Below are positions 9,646-17,861 of a stretch of DNA of 60,345 bases, one piece after another. A program made the position numbers and the translations under genes. This DNA comes from an uncultured Lachnospiraceae bacterium (GTDB taxonomy: Bacteria > Bacillota > Clostridia > Lachnospirales > Lachnospiraceae). Positions within the stretch are counted from its first letter, which is position 1. Every line of letters starts with the position of its first letter. Location of the stretch: assembly GCA_910583615.1 (NCBI GenBank), contig CAJTXP010000022.1:1-60345 (forward strand), read 5' to 3'. The notes beneath the pieces were generated by a model, which made no database searches, was not told the DNA's origin, and worked only from the letters and a program-made list of their open reading frames with translations.

Positions 9646-10170
9646 TTACAGCTTCTTCTCCAGACAGACCAGCTGTACATCCGGTATCCCGTTAAACACG
9701 CACGGAACCACAGATGCTTCCCGATATCCGAGTTTTTTGTACAGCGCTCTGGCGCCGCTGTTTCGTTCATTTGTATCCATGCGCAGATAACGGCATCCAT
9801 GCTCCAGAGCGTACGTCTCATAATATGCCACAAACGCGGTTCCGTAGCCTTTTCCCCGCTCTCCAGGAGATACCACCAGCGTGTGCAGCACCATCACCTG
9901 CTCTTCCGGGGCATCCTGCTGCCAGTCCGCCTCCGCGTATTCCGGGACCTGCTCCTGATTGATTTTCGCGGCGGCCACGATCCGCCCATCCTCCTCTTCC
10001 ACGAACATATCGCCGCGGCGGACGGACTGCTCTGCAGTCTCTCTGGACGGATAAACGCCCCGGATCCATCCAGTCGTCATCCTGCCGGCTTCATTTTCCG
10101 TGTGAATCTCGTCGTAAATCTCCGTGATCCGATCCACATCCTCTATTGTCGCTTTTCTGAACATCAGCAT
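9646..10170 (-). CDS. GNAT family N-acetyltransferase
   Basis: Acetyl-CoA-dependent acetyltransferase of about 174 residues. The acetyl-CoA binding loop is visible as VSPGERGKGYGTAFV (R/QxxGxG/A type), preceded by the strand VMVLHTLVV and followed by a C-terminal NSGARALYKKLGY motif. The acceptor cannot be told from sequence. Two ATGs, at 10170 and 10164, share a GAGGAAG site; the first is used. It ends 21 bases before the alpha-galactosidase start, so the two are probably cotranscribed. Confidence 0.8.
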   Translation of the reverse strand: MLMFRKATIEDVDRITEIYDEIHTENEAGRMTTGWIRGVYPSRETAEQSVRRGDMFVEEEDGRIVAAAKINQEQVPEYAEADWQQDAPEEQVMVLHTLVVSPGERGKGYGTAFVAYYETYALEHGCRYLRMDTNERNSGARALYKKLGYREASVVPCVFNGIPDVQLVCLEKKL

Positions 10171-10316
10171 GCTTCCTCTTCTTTTCTTCTGCTTTTCTTC
10201 ACAGGCTGTCAATGGCCTTCTGTCCGATCCATGATGGTGCTCCATACAGGCCGTACAGTCCCCATGCCGCCTGCACCGCTTCCATCTGCAGGGACATTTC
10301 ACACGGTCTTCCGCCC

Positions 10317-11117
10317 TCATGTCAAATCCATCTCCACGCCCAGCCACCAGCGCAGCACGTCCTGAATCTTCGCATCCCAGTATTTCCACTGATGATCGCC
10401 CGCGGATTCTTCGCAGGTCAGATCATACCCCAGCCGCTTCACATGCGCCCAGGCATTTCGGTTATCCTCGTACAGAAAGTCTTCCGTGCCGCACCACGCA
10501 TAGAGACGGGGCAGTTCCTTTTTCCCTGCGGCCAGCTTCTCCGCCAGCGCAAAGAGATCGTTGTCGGAGCCTTTCAGCTGCTCTTCGCTTCCGAAGATTC
10601 CCGTAAACAGCGCTCTTTTTTCCTCCAGCATCTGCCTGTGGTGATCGCCGGCCATATCCAGCGCGCCGGACAGAGACGCGGCCGCGCCAAAGGTGTCCGA
10701 TGCTCCCAGCGCCAGCTTCCACGCTCCGTAACCGCCCATGGACAGACCGGCCGCCAGCGTATCCTCCCTTTTATCTGACATGCGCGGGAAGAACTCCCTG
10801 CAGATCCGGGGCAGCTCCTCTGAAACAAACGTCCAGTACCTCATCCCATAGGTTGTATCTGTATAAAATCCAAGATGTGTGGAAGGCATCACCACCGCAA
10901 TTCCAAGCCTGCTCATATACCGCTCGATAGCCGTCCTTCTCTGCCAGACCGTATGGTCGTCGCTCATCCCGTGCAGCAGATAGACAGTCTTATAAGATCC
11001 GTCCTCTGCCATTCCCTCCATTCCGATCTGTTTGCTCGTCTTCTGAGGAAGGATCACATCCATATTCATCCCCATCCCCAGTACATCCGAGAAAAAATCC
11101 ACATGCATCAATGCCAC
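10317..11117 (-). CDS. alpha/beta-hydrolase esterase (tributyrin esterase-like)
   Basis: Esterase of the D-type/putative tributyrin esterase family, about 266 residues. The nucleophile elbow GLSMGGYGAWKLAL holds the catalytic Ser, YLLHGMSDDHTVW provides the oxyanion-hole region, and a late GDHQWKYWD supplies the His. No signal peptide is visible. The start is taken as the GTG at 11117 (reading (M)ALMHVDFFS) because an AGGAGG lies eight bases before it. Longer ATG starts (11162) lie before that site. A TATAAT box just upstream (about 11163) suggests its own promoter after secDF. Confidence 0.8.
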   Translation of the reverse strand: MALMHVDFFSDVLGMGMNMDVILPQKTSKQIGMEGMAEDGSYKTVYLLHGMSDDHTVWQRRTAIERYMSRLGIAVVMPSTHLGFYTDTTYGMRYWTFVSEELPRICREFFPRMSDKREDTLAAGLSMGGYGAWKLALGASDTFGAAASLSGALDMAGDHHRQMLEEKRALFTGIFGSEEQLKGSDNDLFALAEKLAAGKKELPRLYAWCGTEDFLYEDNRNAWAHVKRLGYDLTCEESAGDHQWKYWDAKIQDVLRWWLGVEMDLT

Positions 11118-11193
11118 TTTACCAACCTCCTGCTGCCATGTTTTTGTCTGTCCAGACATCATAATTATACTTTATTTTTACTGATATGCAGAA

Positions 11194-11278
11194 ACGGGCG
11201 CCATGCAGCAGGGAACCCGGAATATAAACAACGCCATACAGGGTTTATATTCTGAATGCCCCAACGCATGGCGCCCGT
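11194..11278. repeat. nested inverted repeats between secDF and the esterase
   Basis: ACGGGCGCCATGC (11194-11206) is perfectly repeated in inverse at 11266-11278. Inside it AATATAAAC (11221-11229) pairs with GTTTATATT (11243-11251). The element starts eight bases after the secDF stop on the minus strand. It may be a large transcription terminator for secDF or a structured RNA; there is no clear T run next to it. Confidence 0.55.
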
Positions 11279-11285
11279 CTCGCCC

Positions 11286-13436
11286 TTACATGTCTTTTTT
11301 GACGATCCGTGTCTTCATGAGATACCACAGCGCCCCTGTAATACACACAGAAGAATAGGCACCGCACACGATCCCCACCATAAGCGGAAGCGCAAACTCC
11401 TTTATGGAAGCCACGCCCAGTACATACAGCACCGCCACCATAACAAACGTAGTCAGAGAAGTATAAATACTTCTCGTCAGCGTCTGAGTAATGCTTGCAT
11501 TAACCACATGTTCCAGCGTATCCTTTTTCTTCATATCCGCCATATTCTCACGGATACGGTCAAAAATAACGATGGTTGCATTGATGGAATAACCCACAAT
11601 CGTCAGCATACATGCAATAAACGTATTGCCGACCGATACACGTGCCACCGCATAAAACGCCAGAACCACCAGTACGTCGTGCACCAGCGCTGCCACCGCG
11701 CTGGTTGCAAACCGCACATCCTTGAATCGGATCCAGATATAGATCAGCATACAGACAGTTGCAATGACAACAGCTACGATGGCGTCATTTTTTACTTCCT
11801 TACTGATGGCGCCGCTGATGTTTTCCGCCGTAATCGTCGTACTGTCCACGCCGAAATTCTCCGCCAGTTTCTCATTCAGCGCTTCACGCCCGGAGAGATC
11901 CAGTTCTTTTGTTTTGATGATGACCTGATTCGTACCGGCCACTTTCTGAGTCTGGATATCATTGTCTCCTGTAACCTGGGACACCACCGGAACCACCTGG
12001 GCGTCGATCTCTTCAATGCTCAAATCCTCATTGAACTCCACAGTTGTGGAAGTACCTCCCTGAAACTCCAGGCTGTATTCCAGCGCTCCCTTTCCGGATC
12101 CCGCATTGACGCCCATCAGAATCAGTCCGGCTGCAATCACAGCCAGAGAAGCAATAAAACAGATCTTTTTCTTTCCAAGGAAATTGATCTCCTTTGACTC
12201 TTTTGCCATGCCATAGAATTTCACGTCCTGCATGCCCAGCGCATACAGCGCATGCAGCACCAGCCTGGTCACCACCAGCGCCGTAAACATGGATACCACA
12301 ATACCGAGCGCCAGGGTCTGCGCAAAGCCCTTTACACTTCCAGAGCCCTTAATGGCCAGCACCAGCGCCGCGATCAGCGTAGTGATGTTGCCGTCCACGA
12401 TGGCGGACAGCGCCTTCTGGAATCCAATCTTCATGGAAGAGCGTACGGTCTTGCCCGTTGCCAGCTCTTCCCGGATACGCGCGAAAATGATGACGTTGGC
12501 ATCCACCGCCATACCGATGGAAAGGATGATACCTGCGATACCTGGCAGGGTAAGGGTCATGTCAAAGCCGTTCAGAAGCCCCAGCACCAGCCCCACGTAG
12601 GACGTCAGCGCAATGCCCGCCGCCAGTCCCATGATCCGGTATGCCGCAATCATGAAAACGATCACCAGGAGGAAGCCGATGGCGCCCGCTCGAAGGCTTG
12701 TTGCAATCGCCTCTGCTCCAAGCTTTGCGCCCACCACATTGGACCTGAGTTCCTGCAGCTCCAGCGACAGGGTACCGATCCGGATTGTGCTTGCCAGCTG
12801 CTCCGCCTCTTCAAACGTAAAGCTTCCGCTGATCTGTGCCTGTCCATTGCTGATCGCCTCGTTGACCGTGGGCGCACTGATGACCTCGCCGTCATATACG
12901 ATGGCAATCTGGCTTCCGATATTTGCCGCCGTAGCCACGCCGAATTTTACCGCTCCGTCGTCGGTCAGCGTCAGTGACACCACATATTCCCGGTTTCCGG
13001 TGATTTCATCGGTTCTGGAAGCCGCCTGCGCGTCCGCCACATCCGTGCCTTCCAGCACGACCGCTCCATCCATCGTCTGGAACTGAAGGGAGCCCGGTTT
13101 GCCCAGCTCCGCAAGAATGCTGTTGGCGTCGGTCACGCCCGGAATCTCAATGTTGATCCGGTCCGCGCCCTCCTGATACACCTCGGCTTCCGTGCTGTAC
13201 ACCTCCACACGCTTCTGCAGCTTGTAGATCGTATCGGACATATCCTCCGCAGAAGGCGTTCCCTCTCCCACTGCTTCATAGGTAATGCTCACGCCGCCGG
13301 CCAGGTCCAGTCCCAGCTTAATGTTTTCTGCCGCCCCTGTCTTTCCTTCGCCCCAGCCCACTGCTGCGGTAAACAAAAGAAGCCCCGTCAGCACGACGGT
13401 CAGGAGCAGTGTCATAACCGCTCTGTTTTTTTTCAT
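11286..13436 (-). CDS. secDF: fused protein translocase subunit SecDF
   Basis: Accessory membrane subunit of the Sec translocon that uses the proton gradient to help pull proteins across. It is a single chain of about 716 residues with SecD and SecF halves fused. The first transmembrane segment is MTLLLTVVLTGLLLFTAAV. The SecD signature LGLDLAGGVSITYE follows, and the SecF half begins near FLGKKKICFIASLAV with LEYSLEFQGGT. There are about twelve membrane spans. The start is the ATG at 13436 with AGGAG before it. It follows scfB closely. Fused SecDF is usual in Bacilli and many Clostridia. Confidence 0.95.
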   Translation of the reverse strand: MKKNRAVMTLLLTVVLTGLLLFTAAVGWGEGKTGAAENIKLGLDLAGGVSITYEAVGEGTPSAEDMSDTIYKLQKRVEVYSTEAEVYQEGADRINIEIPGVTDANSILAELGKPGSLQFQTMDGAVVLEGTDVADAQAASRTDEITGNREYVVSLTLTDDGAVKFGVATAANIGSQIAIVYDGEVISAPTVNEAISNGQAQISGSFTFEEAEQLASTIRIGTLSLELQELRSNVVGAKLGAEAIATSLRAGAIGFLLVIVFMIAAYRIMGLAAGIALTSYVGLVLGLLNGFDMTLTLPGIAGIILSIGMAVDANVIIFARIREELATGKTVRSSMKIGFQKALSAIVDGNITTLIAALVLAIKGSGSVKGFAQTLALGIVVSMFTALVVTRLVLHALYALGMQDVKFYGMAKESKEINFLGKKKICFIASLAVIAAGLILMGVNAGSGKGALEYSLEFQGGTSTTVEFNEDLSIEEIDAQVVPVVSQVTGDNDIQTQKVAGTNQVIIKTKELDLSGREALNEKLAENFGVDSTTITAENISGAISKEVKNDAIVAVVIATVCMLIYIWIRFKDVRFATSAVAALVHDVLVVLAFYAVARVSVGNTFIACMLTIVGYSINATIVIFDRIRENMADMKKKDTLEHVVNASITQTLTRSIYTSLTTFVMVAVLYVLGVASIKEFALPLMVGIVCGAYSSVCITGALWYLMKTRIVKKDM

Positions 13437-13495
13437 AATCTCACTCCTAATCCATAGATTCCGCGTCTCCCGCGCCCGGGCAGGCAGACGTTGTT

Positions 13496-14863
13496 TTACT
13501 GTTCCTCTTTCTCCGCCTGCGCCGCCTTGATCATAATGGCGCATTCCACACGCTTTCTCTCCAGCTCACAGCTGATCTCGTATGCCTCGTTGATCGAGCC
13601 GTGAAACTTGTACGCATTCGCCGCGCAGCCGCCGCTGCAGTAGAATTTCGCAAAACAGTTCCTGCATGTATCCTTCGAATAGACATTGCAGTTCTTAAAC
13701 TCTTCTCGAATATCCGTTCTCGTGATGCCTTCGTCCACGTTTCCCATCCGGAACTTCTCTTCCCCGACAAACTGATGGCATGGATACAGGTCTCCCCAAG
13801 GGGTGACCGCCAGATATTCCGTTCCCGAACCGCACCCCGACAGACGCTTTGCCACGCAGGGGCCGCCGGTCAGGTCCAGCATGAAATGAAAGAATGTAAA
13901 CTCCTCATCCGTCCGATACCGGCGCACCATCTCCGCCGCCAGACGGTCGTACTCTGCAAAAATCTCCGGCAGGTCCTCCGCCCGCAGCGCGTAGTCCTCT
14001 TCCTCCGTACCCACCACCGGCTCCACCGAGATCTGCTTAAATCCCAGATCCGCCAGATGCAGGACGTCTTTGGAAAAGTCCCTGTTGTTCCTTGTAAAGG
14101 TTCCCCTGACATAATATTTTTCCTGATTCCGGCTGTCCGCCAGCTTCCGGAATTTGGGAAGGATCAGGTCATAGCTGCCCGTCCCGTTCCGGAACGGACG
14201 CATATGGTCATGGACTTCCTTCCGTCCGTCGATGCTGAGCACCACATTGGCCATCTCCCGGTTCACAAATTCCTGCACCTCGTCATTTAACAGGACGCCG
14301 TTGGTCGTCAGCGTAAAACGGAAGTTCTTGTTGTGGATCTTCTCCTGCTCCCGCCCGTAGGCAACCAGGTCCTTTACCACCTGCCAGTTCAGAAGCGGCT
14401 CGCCGCCGAAGAAATCCACTTCCAGATTCCTCCGGCTGCCGGAATTTTCGATCAGGAAATCCAGCGCCTTCTTTCCAACCTCAAAACTCATCAATGCGCG
14501 GCGGCCGTGGTATTCCCCTTCCTCCGCAAAGCAGTAGCGGCACGCCAGATTGCAGTCGTGGGCGATGTGCAGGCACAGCGCCTTGACCACCGGTTTCTTC
14601 GCATCTACGATCTCCTTTATATAATCCTCATAGATATCTTCCGTATAAAGTTTTCCTGCCTGGATCAATTCTTCCAGATCCGCTGCTGCTTCCCGCAGTT
14701 CCGCTTCTGGATACCGTTCTGACAGAAATCGTACGGTCTCCTCTGGTCCCTTTTCCTTATAATAAGGAATCATATCATAAACCATGTCATCCACCACATG
14801 GACGGAACCGCTGTTCACATCCAGGACGATGTTGTAACCATTATTTTTAAACTGGTGAACCAT
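13496..14863 (-). CDS. scfB: SCIFF peptide thioether maturase, radical SAM/SPASM protein
   Basis: Radical SAM enzyme that makes thioether cross-links in the SCIFF peptide encoded just upstream. The SAM cluster motif CNLACRYCF (CxxxCxxC) lies near residue 105. The FFGGEPLLNW segment and a Cys-rich C-terminal SPASM region (from CVAKRLSGCGSGTEYLAV through CRNCFAKFYCSGGCAAN) bind auxiliary clusters. The N-terminal 90 residues fit a peptide-recognition (RRE-like) domain. The start is the ATG at 14863 after AAGGGGAAC, giving 455 residues. The pairing with scfA and secDF is the standard clostridial context. Confidence 0.93.
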   Translation of the reverse strand: MVHQFKNNGYNIVLDVNSGSVHVVDDMVYDMIPYYKEKGPEETVRFLSERYPEAELREAAADLEELIQAGKLYTEDIYEDYIKEIVDAKKPVVKALCLHIAHDCNLACRYCFAEEGEYHGRRALMSFEVGKKALDFLIENSGSRRNLEVDFFGGEPLLNWQVVKDLVAYGREQEKIHNKNFRFTLTTNGVLLNDEVQEFVNREMANVVLSIDGRKEVHDHMRPFRNGTGSYDLILPKFRKLADSRNQEKYYVRGTFTRNNRDFSKDVLHLADLGFKQISVEPVVGTEEEDYALRAEDLPEIFAEYDRLAAEMVRRYRTDEEFTFFHFMLDLTGGPCVAKRLSGCGSGTEYLAVTPWGDLYPCHQFVGEEKFRMGNVDEGITRTDIREEFKNCNVYSKDTCRNCFAKFYCSGGCAANAYKFHGSINEAYEISCELERKRVECAIMIKAAQAEKEEQ

Positions 14864-14947
14864 AGTTCCCCTTTCTGATTCTTCATGAAAATAAGCAGCG
14901 ACGCTGCCGCTGCTCATTTATTCACCTTATGTTTCAACAGACAGATC

Positions 14948-15091
14948 CTATCTGTTGTTCTCGCAGCTCTGATTTCCTACGGTGCAGGAAGTTTTGCATG
15001 CAGACTGACAGGACGTCTGACACTCGCCGCATCCGCCCTTTTTCATGGTATTCTGCAGAGTCTGCGTATTTAAAGTCTTAATGTGTTTCAT
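14948..15091 (-). CDS. scfA: SCIFF ribosomal peptide precursor (six cysteines in about 45 residues)
   Basis: A 47-residue peptide beginning MKHIKTLNTQTLQN, with cysteines at positions 21, 24, 28, 32, 36 and 43 and a C-terminal ENNR. This is the SCIFF pattern, a ribosomally made peptide matured by the adjacent radical SAM protein ScfB. A GGAGG site precedes the ATG at 15091. A TATACT box with a weak TTTTCA box 17 bases upstream lies just above. The physiological role of SCIFF is not established; it is unusually conserved in Clostridia. Confidence 0.95.
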   Translation of the reverse strand: MKHIKTLNTQTLQNTMKKGGCGECQTSCQSACKTSCTVGNQSCENNR

Positions 15092-15175
15092 CACTTTTCC
15101 TCCTTGATCTCTTACATTATTTCACACGAATTGCCCATAGTATAGCACACACAGCGGAAAATGAAAAGACTTTTT

Positions 15176-16117
15176 TCAACGTTCTTCCTCTTTGATTACC
15201 GGTGGAATCTGTGACATCAGATTGTCCACGTCTTCAAACATGGCGCTCTTGGTGGTACCCAGATGGCTTGCACGCCGAATATGCCTGATGACCTCCTGAT
15301 ACCGCATCTTGATCTGATCAAAGAAACCGTGCAGGATCTGAAGCGACCTTCTGGAATCGTCAATGACTCTGGAAATCTCCGACTGAACCGCAGTCGCTCC
15401 GTCTGCTGCTTCTGTGATGCTGTCAAACATGGCTCTGGTCTCCTGAACCATCTCCATATTGTGTCCAAGCGCCTCCCTTGAGCTGTGGATGCTGGCATTC
15501 AGTTCATTGGTACCCTGTTCCACCTCGTGAACGCCGGTATCCACATCCTTTGCCAGAAACTTGATCTCATCCGCCAGTTTCTTCACTTCTGTTGCCACTA
15601 CAGCAAAGCCTTTTCCCTTTTCTCCTGCGCGCGCCGCCTCAATGGAAGCATTAATGGCAAGAATATTGGTCTGATCCGCAATGGACACGATGCTGTTCAT
15701 ACACTGCTTGATCTTCTCCACGGAGGCCTTCAGTTCATCAAATGTTTTCTCCATCTGTCCGAAACAGCCTTCCACCTGCTGAGAATTGGTTTTCAGCCAC
15801 TCTACTTCTTCCTGAGCCCGAAGCACAGAAGCGGTAATTCCTTCTTTCACATCTTCAAACTGGCCTGATGCTTCACCAATGCTGGAAAAAACAGTTTCAA
15901 ATTCTTCCAGCTTCTGCTGAAAATTCTCTGTCTCCTCAAGGACATTGTTAAAAGAACTGCCCACCAGTCCAAGCTCCTGCAAAGACTCCACTTCCTTGCG
16001 GACCAGATCCTTCTGATAGTCTTTCAGCACATTGATCACATACAGCACCGGATACAGGCCTTTTTCCTTCTGCGGCGCCGCGTCTGCTTTTGTCCGGTTC
16101 TTTTTCTGAAACAGCAC
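15176..16117 (-). CDS. soluble methyl-accepting chemotaxis-type signal transducer
   Basis: About 313 residues with no membrane segment or periplasmic sensor. The conserved signalling tip reads IADQTNILAINASIEAARAG and FAVVATEVKKLA near residues 145-185, flanked by long coiled coil. The N-terminal 60 residues carry no sensor domain that I recognise. The gene starts with GTG at 16117 after an AGGAG site, 15 bases after the FIST gene, so they are one operon. A cytoplasmic transducer paired with a FIST sensor would relay a soluble ligand signal, but no CheA or CheW is encoded in the window. Confidence 0.85.
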   Translation of the reverse strand: MLFQKKNRTKADAAPQKEKGLYPVLYVINVLKDYQKDLVRKEVESLQELGLVGSSFNNVLEETENFQQKLEEFETVFSSIGEASGQFEDVKEGITASVLRAQEEVEWLKTNSQQVEGCFGQMEKTFDELKASVEKIKQCMNSIVSIADQTNILAINASIEAARAGEKGKGFAVVATEVKKLADEIKFLAKDVDTGVHEVEQGTNELNASIHSSREALGHNMEMVQETRAMFDSITEAADGATAVQSEISRVIDDSRRSLQILHGFFDQIKMRYQEVIRHIRRASHLGTTKSAMFEDVDNLMSQIPPVIKEEER

Positions 16118-16132
16118 TCTCCTACTCCCCCT

Positions 16133-17188
16133 TTACTCAAATACGACACAGGTCATGGACTGATTCACGAACCGGTTGTTATAATGTTCCCCATATCCTA
16201 CAAAGCCGGCATGACTGCCAAGCGCCCTCATATCCTTCAGATATTCTTCCATATAGTGATGTTCGCTGAACAGTTTATACCGGAACAGACAGTTCACGGA
16301 AAATACCGCTGAGATTTTCGGAAAATCCTTCTTGATGGTGCCAATCGTCTCTTTTACAATGGCCCGGTAATCTCCAAGTTCCAGAAGGATCAACACATCG
16401 GAATCATTGACCTGGCGGAAACACGCCAGTGAATTTCCATTGACCTCTTTGATCGAGATGATGCAGATATCGTCACCGTTCAGTTTTCCGAAAGGATTTT
16501 TAAAAGTCTGGGTAGAGATCTGCTGTTCACTGACATGGAGAATGTTCTGATACACCTGCTTTGCAGGCTGTCCGTTCAGCGATCCCAGTATGTATTTTGC
16601 CTTATCCGTTCCGGAAGCAATAAAACGATAATCTCCCATCTGATGATAGATGTTTTCTTTGTAAGTCTTAACCTTCCCGCCCTGATTCTTCACCAGTCCA
16701 TACGCCACTGCATCTTCGTAAATCCTGCCGTTGGCAGAAACTCTGCCTCCGTCTCCGGTTCCTCCTACCAGTGAAATATTTCTGTTCTTGAGCGCTGAAT
16801 GGATCGTTGTCAGTACGCAGGCATCATTCCCGGAGCAAAGATCGATGCATACCGTATCCCGCTGGGCACCTTCTACTTTTTTAATATCTTCCTCCATGCG
16901 TCTGATGTATCTTACCGGCATCACAGATACCTCTTCCAGTACATTTGCAACTGCACGGACGCCATCCAGGAACGCAATTACGCTGACGCCGCGTTCCACA
17001 ACCCGGATATCATAGCTCATCCCGATGCATCCGATACTGGGCACGCCGGGATAGAGTTCCTCCAGTTCCTTTACATGTGCGTCGAACTGTCCATCATTAG
17101 AGAAAAGCATGATGAACTGGGGATGGCCAAGACCCTGCACTGCCTCTTTCAGATTTCCATGATGGCTGGTGCCAAAAAACTGTCTCAC
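16133..17188 (-). CDS. FIST domain sensory protein
   Basis: About 351 residues matching the FIST N and FIST C sensory domains. The N-terminal half carries the pattern PQFIMLFSNDGQFDAHVKEL, SIGCIGMSYD and LVGGTGDGGRVSANGRIY. The C-terminal half carries NPFGKLNGDDICIISIKEVN and a closing AGFVGYGEHYNNRFVNQSM. FIST proteins are thought to bind small ligands such as amino acids and feed signal transducers. The start is the GTG at 17188, eight bases after AAAGGAG. It is directly followed by the soluble chemotaxis transducer. Confidence 0.85.
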   Translation of the reverse strand: MRQFFGTSHHGNLKEAVQGLGHPQFIMLFSNDGQFDAHVKELEELYPGVPSIGCIGMSYDIRVVERGVSVIAFLDGVRAVANVLEEVSVMPVRYIRRMEEDIKKVEGAQRDTVCIDLCSGNDACVLTTIHSALKNRNISLVGGTGDGGRVSANGRIYEDAVAYGLVKNQGGKVKTYKENIYHQMGDYRFIASGTDKAKYILGSLNGQPAKQVYQNILHVSEQQISTQTFKNPFGKLNGDDICIISIKEVNGNSLACFRQVNDSDVLILLELGDYRAIVKETIGTIKKDFPKISAVFSVNCLFRYKLFSEHHYMEEYLKDMRALGSHAGFVGYGEHYNNRFVNQSMTCVVFE

Positions 17189-17297
17189 TGCGCCACTCCT
17201 TTCTTTCGTGGTATTTTTTCTGTTTTATGAGTTTGATTATACTGGAAAGACATGCCTGTCGTCAACAACCATATACATAAATAAAGGATCAGGATTT

Positions 17298-17861
17298 TCA
17301 TTCAATATTCGCGTGATATTTCCTCATCTCATCCGACGTCAAACCCTGCCGGTTCATAAACGTTACAGCCATCAGATCGCAGACCAGAGCGGACACCTGT
17401 TCGAACAGGGAGCCCATCGGCTGTACAGAAGCGCGCGCTTCCCCGCCCTGGTCCTTATCCGGAGCCTGTATCAGAATCAGAGCGTCCGAAAGCTCCGAAA
17501 GCCCGGAATGTGCGTTCCCGGTAATCAGAAGGATCCTGCCGCCGTAACGCCTGGCCTGCTTTGCATGATGCAGGAGCACCGGCGACGTCCCCGATGCCGT
17601 GCAGATCACCAGAAGATCTCCGCTCCCGAAGGCAGGCGCCGTCGCCTCCCCCACCAGCACGCCTTTCTTCCCCATCTGCCCCAGACGCATGGCAAAGCCG
17701 CGCATGGAAAGTCCGCTTCTCCCAAGCCCGTCGCAGAACACATGTTCCGCATTGATAATCTCTTCCAGGGCTGTCTCAACCTGTTCCAGATCCAGCGCTT
17801 CCAAAGCTTCCCGGACTTCCTCCAGAATTCGTGTCCGGTAACCGCTCATATCTCTTTTCAT
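17298..17861 (-). CDS. hxlB: 6-phospho-3-hexuloisomerase (SIS domain)
   Basis: SIS-fold isomerase of 187 residues, matching PHI, which interconverts D-arabino-hex-3-ulose 6-phosphate and fructose 6-phosphate. Visible marks are FCDGLGRSGLSMRGFAMRLGQMG, an ATAPAFGSGDLLVICTASG phosphate-binding stretch, and a C-terminal MGSLFEQVSALVCD region. Its ATG overlaps the stop of the FGGY kinase gene by four bases (ATGA), so translation is coupled. It is the last gene of the eight-gene sugar operon. The partner synthase (hxlA) lies two genes upstream. Confidence 0.85.
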   Translation of the reverse strand: MKRDMSGYRTRILEEVREALEALDLEQVETALEEIINAEHVFCDGLGRSGLSMRGFAMRLGQMGKKGVLVGEATAPAFGSGDLLVICTASGTSPVLLHHAKQARRYGGRILLITGNAHSGLSELSDALILIQAPDKDQGGEARASVQPMGSLFEQVSALVCDLMAVTFMNRQGLTSDEMRKYHANIE

